A DNA stretch of 25,188 nucleotides, from contig JBFMHA010000054.1 of assembly GCA_040753075.1 (NCBI GenBank), positions 1-25,188 on the forward strand, written 5' to 3'. The position numbers and the translations under genes are program-made. The notes beneath the pieces were generated by a model, which made no database searches, had not been told where the DNA came from, and saw nothing but the letters and a program-made list of their open reading frames with translations. How positions within the stretch are numbered: the stretch's first letter is position 1; each line of letters starts with the position of its first letter. Origin of the DNA: UBA6814 sp040753075. Its GTDB lineage: Bacteria; Desulfobacterota; Desulfovibrionia; Desulfovibrionales; Desulfovibrionaceae. This document shows positions 9,596 to 16,710 of the stretch, piece after piece.

Positions 9596-9916
9596 ATGTT
9601 CGGCATCGGAAGCACTGAGCTGGTGGTCATCCTGGTGGTGGCCATCATCGTCATCGGGCCCAGCAAGCTGCCCAAGATGGCCCGCGGCGTGGGCAAGGCC
9701 TTCGGCGAGTTCAAGCGCGCCAGCAACGACCTGAAGCGGACCATCGACCACGAGGTGGAGCGCATCGAGCGCGACGAGAAGACCAAGAAGGCCAAGGCCG
9801 AGCTTCTCCCCGAGGACGCCCCGGCCGCCAAGCCCGCCGCGTCCGCGGAGGCCGCCGCTCCTCCCGCCGCGCCGGCCGCCGCGCCGGCCGCCGCGCCGGA
9901 CAAGGACAAGGCATGA
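9596..9916 (+). CDS. tatB: Twin-arginine translocase subunit TatB (TatA/B family)
   Basis: This 106-residue protein has the TatA/B architecture: a short N-terminus, one membrane helix (about residues 7-21, ELVVILVVAIIVIGP), the hinge LPKMARGVGKAF, an amphipathic helix, then a charged region. The tail is an Ala/Pro-rich low-complexity stretch (about residues 78-101). Glu8 in the membrane segment and the longer charged helix favour TatB over TatA, as does the direct coupling to tatC, but the two cannot be separated with certainty by eye. GGAG (9584-9587) precedes the ATG. Its stop overlaps the tatC start (ATGA). Confidence 0.85.
   Translation: MFGIGSTELVVILVVAIIVIGPSKLPKMARGVGKAFGEFKRASNDLKRTIDHEVERIERDEKTKKAKAELLPEDAPAAKPAASAEAAAPPAAPAAAPAAAPDKDKA
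9866..9898 (+). repeat. 12-bp tandem repeat in the tatB tail
   Basis: GCCGCCGCGCCG occurs in full at 9875-9886 and 9887-9898, with a partial unit at 9866-9874. It encodes Ala-Ala-Pro repeats in the non-conserved C-terminal tail of TatB. Length is probably variable through slippage. Confidence 0.8.
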
Positions 9917-10956
9917 GCGCCCAGGACCCCTCCCAGGACCGCTCCCTGCAGCCCGCCTCCGGGCCGGACCCGGAAGGGCGGGAGGACGCCGCCGCGCCGG
10001 TCCCGGCCGGGGGCGCGACCGACGACCCCTCCCTGGACCCGGTTTACGGGCCGGACGGCCCGGACGCGGCCCCGTCCGCTCCCGCGGCCGTCGGCGAAGC
10101 CGCCCCGGCCGGGGCGGTTGCGGCCGGCGGGGGAGGGGAGGGCGGCGCCCCCGGAGCCGACGCCGAAGAGGGCGAGGACGGCCTGCCCGAGATGGGCCTG
10201 CTGGACCACCTCAACGACCTGCGCAAGCGCCTGACCCGCAGCGCGCTGGCCGTGTTCGTGGGCTTCCTGGCCTGCTACGGGTTCGCCGAGGAGATCTTCA
10301 ACTTCCTGCTGGCGCCCCTGCGGCCCTACCTGCCCGAGGGCAGCGGCCTCATCTTCACCAGCCCGCCCGAGGCCTTCTTCACCTACATGCTGGCCGCGGC
10401 CGTGGCCGGACTCTTCCTCATGAGTCCCTTCGTGTTCTACCAGCTCTGGCAGTTCATCGCCCCCGGCCTCTACAAGCACGAGCGCAAGTGGATCATCCCC
10501 ATCGCCCTGTTCTCGGCGCTGTTCTTCGTCACCGGGGCCTGTTTCGCCTACTACATGGTCTTCCCGGTGGCTTTCGAGTTCTTCATGAGCTACGCCAAGG
10601 ACATCATCCAGGCCCAGCTCAAGATGGAGGAGTACTTCTCCTTCACCCTGAAGCTCATGGTGGCCTTCGGCGTCGCCTTCGAACTGCCCCTGTTCGTGTT
10701 CTTCCTGGCCCGGCTGGGCATGGTCTCGGCCCGGAGCCTGCGCAAGTTCCGGCAGTACGCCATCCTCATCATCTTCATCGTGGCCGCCATCCTGACCCCG
10801 CCCGACGTGGTGTCCCAGCTCTCCATGGCGGGGCCGCTCCTGGTGCTCTACGAACTGTCCATCTGGGTGGCCCACTTCTTCAGCACCAAGAAGGAGCCGG
10901 CCGCCGAGGAGCAGGACGCCCCGGCCGAGGCCGCGACGGAAGAGAAGGCCGGATAA
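9913..10956 (+). CDS. tatC: Sec-independent protein translocase TatC with long N-terminal extension
   Basis: TatC is the polytopic receptor that binds twin-arginine signal peptides. The TatC domain starts near residue 93 with EMGLLDHLNDLRKRL, matching the family's N-terminal HLxELRxR, with Asp in place of the usual Glu. The conserved cytoplasmic loop APGLYKHERK is also present, and six hydrophobic segments are visible. About 92 residues of Ala/Pro/Gly/Asp/Glu-rich sequence precede the domain, and about 25 acidic residues follow it; both are unusual additions. The ATG overlaps the tatB stop (ATGA), which supports the far upstream start. A later start near the domain cannot be excluded, but I see no good Shine-Dalgarno there. 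Confidence 0.93.
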   Translation: MSAQDPSQDRSLQPASGPDPEGREDAAAPVPAGGATDDPSLDPVYGPDGPDAAPSAPAAVGEAAPAGAVAAGGGGEGGAPGADAEEGEDGLPEMGLLDHLNDLRKRLTRSALAVFVGFLACYGFAEEIFNFLLAPLRPYLPEGSGLIFTSPPEAFFTYMLAAAVAGLFLMSPFVFYQLWQFIAPGLYKHERKWIIPIALFSALFFVTGACFAYYMVFPVAFEFFMSYAKDIIQAQLKMEEYFSFTLKLMVAFGVAFELPLFVFFLARLGMVSARSLRKFRQYAILIIFIVAAILTPPDVVSQLSMAGPLLVLYELSIWVAHFFSTKKEPAAEEQDAPAEAATEEKAG

Positions 10957-10965
10957 CGGAAGTCT

Positions 10966-10995
10966 TTGACCTCCCCGGCCCGGGGATGGCAGAAT
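10966..10995 (+). promoter_or_regulatory. Candidate promoter upstream of hisB
   Basis: TTGACC (10966-10971) and CAGAAT (10990-10995) are spaced by 18 bases. The spacer carries the inverted repeat CCCCGG-C-CCGGGG (10973-10985). Placement in the 71-base gap before hisB is suitable. The -35 and -10 matches are moderate. Confidence 0.4.
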
Positions 10996-11027
10996 CGTCA
11001 GAAACCACCCAGCGAGGGAGGAAGGCC

Positions 11028-11612
11028 ATGCCGCGCATCGCCCGCGTCGAACGCGCCACCAAGGAGACCCAGATCAGCGTCGAACTCAATCTCGACGGTT
11101 CCGGCCAGACCGCCCTGGACACGGGCATGGGCTTCGTGGACCACATGCTCACCCTGTTCGCCTTCTGGGCCGGGTTCGACCTCAAGGCCGCCTGCCAGGG
11201 CGACCTGGAGGTGGACGCCCACCACTCGGTGGAGGACGTGGGGCTGGCCCTGGGCCAGGCCCTGGCCGAGGCCCTGGGCGACAAGGCCGGCATCGGCCGG
11301 GTGGGCCTGGCCAAGGTGCCCATGGACGAGGCCCTGGCCGAGGTGGTGGTGGACATCTCCGGACGCCCCTACCTGGTCTACTGCGACGACGCGGTCCCGG
11401 CCCTGGTGGCCGGCGAGGAGAAGGCCGTGTGGCGCGAGTTCTTCAAGTCCGTGGCCTTCAAGGCGGGCATGAACCTGCACATCCATTACCACTACGGCCT
11501 CAACGCCCACCATCTTCTGGAGTCGGCCTGCAAGGGCTTCGGGCTGGCCATGCGCCAGGCCGTGACCCAGACCCGCGCCGGAGCCTTCTCGACCAAGGGG
11601 AGCCTGGACTGA
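11028..11612 (+). CDS. hisB: Imidazoleglycerol-phosphate dehydratase
   Basis: HisB dehydrates imidazoleglycerol phosphate to imidazoleacetol phosphate in histidine synthesis. This is the monofunctional, 194-residue form, without a fused histidinol phosphatase. The two metal-binding motifs are DAHHSVEDVG and NAHHLLES, with FVDHML near residue 40 also conserved. The start at ATG 11028 is six bases after GGGAGG (11016-11021). An in-frame ATG at 10986 would add 14 residues not seen in the family. The lipoprotein gene follows one base after the stop, and hisA after that. Confidence 0.96.
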   Translation: MPRIARVERATKETQISVELNLDGSGQTALDTGMGFVDHMLTLFAFWAGFDLKAACQGDLEVDAHHSVEDVGLALGQALAEALGDKAGIGRVGLAKVPMDEALAEVVVDISGRPYLVYCDDAVPALVAGEEKAVWREFFKSVAFKAGMNLHIHYHYGLNAHHLLESACKGFGLAMRQAVTQTRAGAFSTKGSLD

Positions 11613-11613
11613 C

Positions 11614-12261
11614 ATGAACGCCCGCCCGTTCTTCGCCCTGGCCCTGGCCGCCTGCCTGCTCCTGCCTGCCTGCTCGGGCCGCAAGGCCCCCCGCGCCGCG
11701 GCCAAGGTCTCCGGGACCCTGGCCGTGGCCGCCTTCACCCAGCCTCGCTACGACTGGGAGCTCCTGGCCGGCTACATCCCGGACAACGCCCAGCTCGTGG
11801 AGCCCCAGGTCCTGCGCGACCTGGACGCCCGCCTGGACGCCTTTCTGGACGCCAACAAGCAGCTCTCCGCCATCCCCGCCCGGCTCACCCGCCAGTGCCA
11901 GGAGATCGCGGTGTACGAGCAGAAGGGCTCGCGCTCCTCGGCCCTCAAGTACTGGCTCGAGGTGGGCCGGTGCATGGGCGCGGATTCCCTGCTCGTGCCC
12001 CAGCTCGTCTACTGGGCCGAGCGCGACGGCAGCGAGATGAGCGTGCGCTCCGCGGCCGCGGTCATCCTGGACCTCTACCTGGTGGACGTGAAGGGCCAGG
12101 CCCTGGCCGGCCGCTTCCATTTCGACGAAACCCAACTCTCCCTGACCGAGAACCTCCTGGACGCGGGCAAGTTCATGAAGCGCGGCGGCAAGTGGATCAC
12201 CGCGGGCCAGCTGGCCGGCGAGGGCATCGAGAAGGGACTCACGGAGATCGGCCTCAAATGA
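11614..12261 (+). CDS. Lipoprotein of unknown function between hisB and hisA
   Basis: I do not recognise this 215-residue protein. It has a lipoprotein signal: short N-terminus, hydrophobic core and lipobox LLPAC with Cys20 as the probable lipidated residue. The mature part opens with a strand (SGTLAVAAFTQPRYDWELLAGYIPD) and includes two cysteines (in TRQCQEI and VGRCMGAD). An alternating pattern near residues 125-160 (DSLLVPQLVYWAERDG..., VILDLYLVDVKGQ) recalls the strands of small outer-membrane or periplasmic adaptor domains such as those in TolB- or CsgG-like proteins, but this is only an impression. It begins one base after hisB and its stop overlaps the hisA start (ATGA), so it is translated with the his genes. 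A role in histidine synthesis is unlikely for an exported lipoprotein. Confidence 0.85.
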   Translation: MNARPFFALALAACLLLPACSGRKAPRAAAKVSGTLAVAAFTQPRYDWELLAGYIPDNAQLVEPQVLRDLDARLDAFLDANKQLSAIPARLTRQCQEIAVYEQKGSRSSALKYWLEVGRCMGADSLLVPQLVYWAERDGSEMSVRSAAAVILDLYLVDVKGQALAGRFHFDETQLSLTENLLDAGKFMKRGGKWITAGQLAGEGIEKGLTEIGLK

Positions 12262-12998
12262 TCATCTTCCCGGCGGTGGACATCAAGGACGGGCGCTGCG
12301 TGCGCCTCAAGCAGGGCCTGGCCGACCAGGTCACGGTCTTCAACGACGACCCCGCGGCCGCGGCCCGCCACTGGGTGGAGCAGGGCGCGCAGTTCCTGCA
12401 CGTGGTGGACCTGGACGGGGCCTTCTCCGGCCTGCCCCGCAACTTCGACCTCATCCGCCGCATCTGCACCACCGTGGACGTTCCGGTGCAGCTCGGCGGC
12501 GGCATCCGGGACATCGACACCGCCCGCGCCTACGTGCGCGCCGGGGTGCACCGGCTCATCATCGGCACCATGGCCCTGGCCGAGCCCGGGACCTTCGCCG
12601 CCCTGTGCGACGCCCTGCCCGGCAAGATCGGCGTGTCCCTGGACGCGGTGGACGGCCGGCTCAAGACCAAGGGCTGGGTGGAGGACTCGGGGCTGACCGT
12701 GCACGACGTGATTCCCCGCCTGGAGGCCGACGGCGCGACCTTCCTGGTCTACACCGACATCGCGCGCGACGGCATGCACGCCGGGGTCAACCTGGAGGCC
12801 ATGCGCGAGCTCCTGCGCGCCACCACCCTGCCGGTCCTGGCCGCGGGCGGGGTCTCCACCCTGGACGACATCAAGAAGCTCTTCCCCCTGGCCGCCGAAG
12901 GCCTGGAAGGCGCCATCACCGGCCGCGCCATCTACGAAGGCACCCTCAACCTCCCAGAGGCCCTGGCCTGGCTGGAGGGGCGGAAGGCCGAGGCGTAG
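12258..12998 (+). CDS. hisA: Phosphoribosylformimino-5-aminoimidazole carboxamide ribotide isomerase (HisA)
   Basis: HisA performs the Amadori rearrangement of ProFAR in histidine synthesis. It is a 246-residue (beta-alpha)8 barrel starting MIIFPAVDIKDG. The catalytic pair is Asp8 and Asp129 (SLDAVDG). HisA rather than HisF is indicated by KGWVEDSG after the second Asp and by YTDIARDGMHAG. Phosphate-binding loops QLGGGIRD and AAGGVS are present. The ATG overlaps the preceding lipoprotein gene by four bases. A hairpin follows the stop. Confidence 0.96.
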   Translation: MIIFPAVDIKDGRCVRLKQGLADQVTVFNDDPAAAARHWVEQGAQFLHVVDLDGAFSGLPRNFDLIRRICTTVDVPVQLGGGIRDIDTARAYVRAGVHRLIIGTMALAEPGTFAALCDALPGKIGVSLDAVDGRLKTKGWVEDSGLTVHDVIPRLEADGATFLVYTDIARDGMHAGVNLEAMRELLRATTLPVLAAGGVSTLDDIKKLFPLAAEGLEGAITGRAIYEGTLNLPEALAWLEGRKAEA

Positions 12999-13003
12999 CC
13001 GAG

Positions 13004-13026
13004 GGGAGAGGGAGCCCCTCTCCCTT
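13004..13026 (+). terminator. Probable terminator after hisA
   Basis: A 9-bp perfect stem GGGAGAGGG (13004-13012) / CCCTCTCCC (13016-13024) with loop AGC follows the hisA stop by five bases. Only TT then CCCC follows, so the tail is weak. Confidence 0.5.
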
Positions 13027-13069
13027 CCCCGAGAATCGCGGCCATGTTCCTTTGGCATGGGGGCCGGGC

Positions 13070-13097
13070 TTGCCTTGGCCGAGTGCGTGCGTATAGT
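13070..13097 (+). promoter_or_regulatory. Sigma70-type promoter of the metal-chaperone gene
   Basis: TTGCCT (13070-13075) and TATAGT (13092-13097, five of six matches) are spaced by 16 bases. The predicted start lies about 35 bases before the GTG. An imperfect inverted repeat (CCATG/CATGG, 13042-13060) just upstream could be an operator. Confidence 0.55.
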
Positions 13098-13137
13098 CCC
13101 TGATGGGCGAGACGCACCCTTAGCAAGGAGTACTGCC

Positions 13138-13344
13138 GTGAAGACCGTCGTAGTGAAAGGCATGAGCTGCCAGCATTGCGTGATGAGCGTGACCAAGGCC
13201 CTGAACGCGGTGCCCGGGGTCAAGGATCTGCAGGTGGACCTCAAGGCCGGCAAGGCGACCTTCAGCGAGTCCGCGCCCGTGGACCTGGCCGCGGTGAAGA
13301 AGGCCATCGTCGACGCCGGGTTCGAGGCCGGCGCGGCGAGCTGA
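13138..13344 (+). CDS. Heavy-metal-associated domain protein, copper-chaperone type
   Basis: This is a 68-residue single HMA domain: strand KTVVVKGMSC, metal motif MSCQHC with Cys11 and Cys14, then the ferredoxin-like pattern (VTKALNAVPGVKDLQVDLKAGKATF, VKKAIVDAGFEA). Free-standing domains of this kind bind Cu(I) and pass it to copper ATPases or regulators; CopZ is the usual name. The start is GTG at 13138, seven bases after AAGGAG (13125-13130); a longer frame from 13057 would include the promoter. It forms a single-gene unit between its own promoter and a strong bidirectional terminator. No copper ATPase gene is in the window, so the partner and even the metal are inferred. Confidence 0.9.
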   Translation: MKTVVVKGMSCQHCVMSVTKALNAVPGVKDLQVDLKAGKATFSESAPVDLAAVKKAIVDAGFEAGAAS

Positions 13345-13356
13345 CTTCCTGCCCGG

Positions 13357-13404
13357 GAAACGAAGAAGGCCCGGCCGCGCAAGCGGCCGGGCCTTCTTCG
13401 TTTC
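13357..13404. terminator. Bidirectional terminator with 22-bp perfect stem
   Basis: The arms 13357-13378 and 13383-13404 are perfectly complementary around a GCAA tetraloop. The core is CCCGGCCGC/GCGGCCGGG, flanked by AAGAA/TTCTT and AAA/TTT. It lies between the convergent metal-chaperone gene and the SDR gene and can end transcription from both sides. Confidence 0.92.
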
Positions 13405-13410
13405 GGGACG

Positions 13411-14394
13411 TTATGCCAGGTATCTGTCCAGGCAGTCCGCGTAATACCCGAAGGTCCTGGCCAGCCCCTGGTCCAGGGGGGTGGCCGGCGTCCAGCCCAG
13501 ATCCCGGGCGATCTTCCCGCCGTCGCCGTAGAAGTCGCCGATGTCGATCTTCTTCTTCTCGGGCGGCCAGGGGACGAGGGTGTAGGAGCCCCGGCCCGCG
13601 ATGCGGATCATGCGCTCGGTGAGGTCCCTGAGGGACACGGGCTCGTCTCCCGCCAGGTTGTAGACCTGGCCCAGGGCCTCGTCGCGCTCCCCGGCCAGGA
13701 GGATGGCCTCCACCACGTCGTCCACGAAGTTCAGGTCGCGGCGCTGGGCGCCGTCGCCGTAGATCTGGATCTGCCTGCCCTCCATCACCAGGCGCACGAA
13801 CCAGCCGATGAAGCCCTGCCGGTTGTGCTTGAGCAGCTGCCGCGGACCGTAGGTGTTGGTCAGGCGCAAGACCGCTGCCGGGATGCCGTACACCTTGTGG
13901 TAGAGCAGGTGGTACCACTCCCCGGCGATGCAGTTGATGCCGTTCACGTCCACCGGGTCCAGGGGATGGGCTTCGTCCACGGGCAGGTAGTGCGGCTTGC
14001 CGTAGATCTGGCGGGTGGAGGTGAGCACGATGCGGGCCGCGGGGTTGTGGCGGCGCATGGCCTCCAGCACGTGGAGCTGGGCCTTGGCGTTGATCTCCAG
14101 GTCGGTCATGGGGTCGGTCATGGAGTCGATGTGGCTGACCTGCCCCGCCAGGTTGAAGATGACCTCCTGCCCCTGCACCAGGTACTGCATGGCGTGCGGG
14201 TCGCGCACGTCGGAGATGTTCAGGCGCACCGCGTCCCGCACCGGGGCGAGGTTGTGCAGGTTGCCGCCGTACTCCGGCACCATGGAGTCCACCACCGTCA
14301 CCTCGGCCCCCCGGCGCACCAGTTCGATGGCCAGATTGGACCCGATGAATCCGCAGCCGCCGGTGACGAGGACCTTTTTCCCGGAATAGCTCAT
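13411..14394 (-). CDS. Extended short-chain dehydrogenase/reductase, sugar-nucleotide epimerase/dehydratase type
   Basis: This 327-residue protein belongs to the extended SDR family that acts on nucleotide sugars. The NAD-binding motif TGGCGFIG is at residues 11-18, followed by acidic VVDS after strand 2, and NLAGQVSHID. The active-site Ser/Thr is at S126/T127 (LTSTRQIYGK). Where the family normally has YxxxK, this protein reads N151-GIN-C155 in an otherwise well-aligned stretch (followed by IAGEWYHLLYHKVYG). The conserved LRLTNTYGPRQ and late GDGAQRRDLNFVDD are present. Loss of both Tyr and Lys means the usual redox chemistry cannot be assumed. It is a single gene, convergent with the chaperone gene, with GGAAC-type Shine-Dalgarno sequence before the ATG. 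Substrate is unknown. Confidence 0.88.
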   Translation of the reverse strand: MSYSGKKVLVTGGCGFIGSNLAIELVRRGAEVTVVDSMVPEYGGNLHNLAPVRDAVRLNISDVRDPHAMQYLVQGQEVIFNLAGQVSHIDSMTDPMTDLEINAKAQLHVLEAMRRHNPAARIVLTSTRQIYGKPHYLPVDEAHPLDPVDVNGINCIAGEWYHLLYHKVYGIPAAVLRLTNTYGPRQLLKHNRQGFIGWFVRLVMEGRQIQIYGDGAQRRDLNFVDDVVEAILLAGERDEALGQVYNLAGDEPVSLRDLTERMIRIAGRGSYTLVPWPPEKKKIDIGDFYGDGGKIARDLGWTPATPLDQGLARTFGYYADCLDRYLA

Positions 14395-14514
14395 GGCGTC
14401 TCGTTCCTGTTCCTGTTGGCTCCCGGACCGGGATTGCCCAGGCCGTGTGCGCTGTTGGGTACACCAGGGGCGGTAGAAAAGCCAGCCCGCGCCACGGTCG
14501 CGCGGTCCCGCACG

Positions 14515-14546
14515 AAAAAGGCCTGCCGGCGGCTGCCGGCAGGCCT
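14515..14546 (-). terminator. Rho-independent terminator of the upp-uraA operon
   Basis: Read on the minus strand, a 12-bp perfect stem AGGCCTGCCGGC / GCCGGCAGGCCT with a four-base loop is followed by TTTTCG. It lies 22 bases after the uraA stop. Confidence 0.92.
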
Positions 14547-14568
14547 GGGAAGGTCGCGGAGCGGGTGA

Positions 14569-15801
14569 TTACTCCTTGCCGCCCGGCAGCACCAGGTTCA
14601 GGACCACGCCGGCGATGCCGGCCAGGCCGATGCCGCCGATGGTGAAGCCGGCGGCGCCGAACTCCATGCCGCCGATGCCGAAGACCAGGACCACCGCCAC
14701 GATGGCCAGGTTGCGGGGCTCCAGCAGGTCCTGGCCGGCCTTGACCATGGTGTTGATGCCCACCACGGTGATGGCCCCGAAGAGCAGGATCATGATGCCG
14801 CCCATGACCGGAACCGGGATGGTGGCCAGGAGCGCCCCGAGCTTGCCCACGAAGGCCAGGGCGATGGCGGTGAGCGCGGCCCAGGTCATGATGCCCGGGT
14901 TGAAGACCTTGGTCAGGGCCACGGCCCCGGAGACCTCGGAGTAGGTGGTGTTGGGCGGGCCGCCCAGGAAGGAGGCCAGGGAGGTGGCCAGGCCGTCGCC
15001 CAGCAGCGTGCGGTGCACGCCCGGGTTCTTGAGGTAGTCCCTGCCCGAGATGGAGGAGATGGCCAGCACGTCGCCGAAGTGCTCGATGGCCGGGGCGATG
15101 GCCACCGGCACGATGAACAGCACCGCCTGCCAGTTCCACTCGGGGAAGGTGAACTTGGGCATGGCCAGCCAGGGCGCGGCCCCGACCGGCGTGAAGTCCA
15201 CGATGCCCGAGGCCAGGGACACCGCGTAGCCCACCCCGATGCCGCAGAGGATGGGAATGAGCTTGAGCATGCCCCGGCCGAACAGGGAGACCCCGATGGT
15301 GGCGGCCAGGGAGAGCATGGAGATGGTGATGGCCGTGGGGTAGGGCACCAGCTGCACGGCCCCGTCGCCGGTCTTGCCGATGGCCATGAACACCGCCACC
15401 TTGGCCAGGATGAGGCCGATGACCATGATGACCGGGCCGGTGACCACCGGAGGCAGGATGCGGTGCAGCACGCCCACCCCGCGGGCGGCGATGAGCCCGG
15501 CCAGGAGGATGTAGGCCACGCCGGCCGCGGCCAGGCCGCACAGGGTGCCGGGGATGCCCCAGGTCTTCACCCCGTAGATGATGGGCGCGATGAAGGCGAA
15601 GGAGGACGCCAGGAAGACCGGCACCTTGCCCCGGGTCACCACCTGGAACAGGAGGGTGCCCGCGCCCGCGGTGAACAGGGCCACGTTGGGGTCCAGGCCG
15701 GTGAGGATGGGCACCAGGACCAGGGCGCCGAAGGCCACGAAGAGCATCTGGGCTCCGAGCAGGGCGTCCTTGGCCCGGAAGGCGTAGTCGGTGTCGGCCA
15801 T
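14569..15801 (-). CDS. uraA: Uracil permease, NCS2 family
   Basis: UraA is a proton-coupled uracil importer in the inner membrane. The 410-residue protein is highly hydrophobic with the 14-segment NCS2 pattern. Two substrate-site signatures are present: AIEHFGD, containing the Glu equivalent to E. coli UraA Glu241, and GGPPNTTYSE, matching the region around Glu290. The N-terminus (AFRAKDALLGAQMLFVAFGA) is also typical. It lies 72 bases downstream of upp on the same strand, with two purine-rich Shine-Dalgarno candidates (15807-15812, 15815-15820). Pairing with upp strongly supports uracil over xanthine as substrate. Confidence 0.95.
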   Translation of the reverse strand: MADTDYAFRAKDALLGAQMLFVAFGALVLVPILTGLDPNVALFTAGAGTLLFQVVTRGKVPVFLASSFAFIAPIIYGVKTWGIPGTLCGLAAAGVAYILLAGLIAARGVGVLHRILPPVVTGPVIMVIGLILAKVAVFMAIGKTGDGAVQLVPYPTAITISMLSLAATIGVSLFGRGMLKLIPILCGIGVGYAVSLASGIVDFTPVGAAPWLAMPKFTFPEWNWQAVLFIVPVAIAPAIEHFGDVLAISSISGRDYLKNPGVHRTLLGDGLATSLASFLGGPPNTTYSEVSGAVALTKVFNPGIMTWAALTAIALAFVGKLGALLATIPVPVMGGIMILLFGAITVVGINTMVKAGQDLLEPRNLAIVAVVLVFGIGGMEFGAAGFTIGGIGLAGIAGVVLNLVLPGGKE

Positions 15802-15873
15802 CGTGTTCTCCTATCTCCTTGGTGTCTGACTGTCGGATCGATGGTGCGTGGGCTCGTCGGCGATCGCCTGAGC

Positions 15874-16500
15874 CTACTTGGTCCCGAAGATCTTGTCCCC
15901 GGCGTCGCCCAGGCCGGGCAGGATGTAGCCGTGCTCGTTGAGTCGCTCGTCCACAGACGCGGTGTAGATCTGCACGTCCGGGTGCTCGGCCGCGAGCCGG
16001 GCGACGCCCTCGGGCGCGGCCACCAGGAAGATGCCCCGGATGTCCTTGCAGCCCGCCTTCTTGAGCAGGGCGACGGTGGCGCACAGGGTGCCGCCGGTGG
16101 CCAGCATGGGGTCCAGGATCAGCGCCATGCGCTCCTTGATGTTCTTGGCCATCTTCACGAAGTACTGCACCGGCTGGAGCGTGTCCTCGTTGCGGTAGAA
16201 GCCCACCACCGAAACCTTGGCCCCGGGGATCATGTCCAGCACGCCGTCGAGCATCCCCAGCCCGGCGCGCAGGATGGGCACCACCGTGAACTTCTTGCCC
16301 TTGATGCGCTCCACCTCCACCGGTCCGGCCCAGCCGCGCACCGTGGCCTTCTCGGTCTCCAGGTCCTTGGTGGCCTCGTAGGCCAGGAGCCGGGCCACCT
16401 CGTTGGCCAGGTCGCGGAAGTCCTTGGTGGACAGGCCGTCCTTGCGCAACAGTCCGATCTTGTGTCGCACCAGCGGGTGGTCCACCACATGTAGCGCCAC
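15874..16500 (-). CDS. upp: Uracil phosphoribosyltransferase
   Basis: Upp converts uracil and PRPP to UMP for pyrimidine salvage. With the GTG start at 16500 the protein has 208 residues, exactly the E. coli length, and begins MALHVVDHPLVRHKIGLLR. AAGGAGG (minus strand, 16509-16515) lies eight bases before this GTG. A TTG at 16545 would add 15 residues translated through that Shine-Dalgarno, so I reject it. The PRPP loop is LILDPMLATGGT, and the uracil-binding C-terminus is GLGDAGDKIFGTK. uraA follows in the same operon. Confidence 0.96.
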   Translation of the reverse strand: MALHVVDHPLVRHKIGLLRKDGLSTKDFRDLANEVARLLAYEATKDLETEKATVRGWAGPVEVERIKGKKFTVVPILRAGLGMLDGVLDMIPGAKVSVVGFYRNEDTLQPVQYFVKMAKNIKERMALILDPMLATGGTLCATVALLKKAGCKDIRGIFLVAAPEGVARLAAEHPDVQIYTASVDERLNEHGYILPGLGDAGDKIFGTK

Positions 16501-16553
16501 GAGCGCATCCTCCTTTGCGGGGTTTTCCGGGAAGCTGCAGGTCAAACAGAGGA

Positions 16554-16582
16554 TACCTAGCGAGGTGGCGCGGCCGGGTCAA
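16554..16582 (-). promoter_or_regulatory. Candidate promoter of upp-uraA
   Basis: On the minus strand TTGACC (16582-16577) is followed after 17 bases by TAGGTA (16559-16554), overlapping TATCCT (16555-16550). The -35 is good and the -10 is weak. It is the only convincing -35 in the upp leader. Confidence 0.42.
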
Positions 16583-16631
16583 GAGGCGTCGGGAGCCAAA
16601 CAGTCGGGCCGTTCCCTTTTCTCCCGAAGGC

Positions 16632-16640
16632 TGCTATCCT
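16632..16640 (+). promoter_or_regulatory. Extended -10 promoter for the cytochrome/cutA gene set
   Basis: TGC-TATCCT (16632-16640) matches an extended -10 element; the -35 at the normal distance (TTCCCT) is poor. A small hairpin GCCCG-GGAT-CGGGC (16647-16660) would be at the start of the message. It lies in the divergent region between upp and the cytochrome gene. Confidence 0.45.
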
Positions 16641-16710
16641 GATCGAGCCCGGGATCGGGCCTGCGCCCCGCGTGGCGGCGCGCAACTCAAGAAAACCAGG
16701 GAGCGAAACC

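Noticed and set aside
8021..9751. Minus-strand open frame of 576 residues opposite guaA
   Set aside because: Val/Gly/His-rich shadow translation with no recognisable domain; guaA is unambiguous on the other strand.
15013..16494. Plus-strand open frame of 493 residues opposite uraA and upp
   Set aside because: Gly/His/Asp/Val-rich antisense shadow; both minus-strand genes have full family motifs.
13262..16582. Minus-strand open frame of 1106 residues across the SDR, uraA and upp genes
   Set aside because: It runs through three clear genes and the long terminator in another frame, and its Arg/Pro/Gly-rich translation has no motif.
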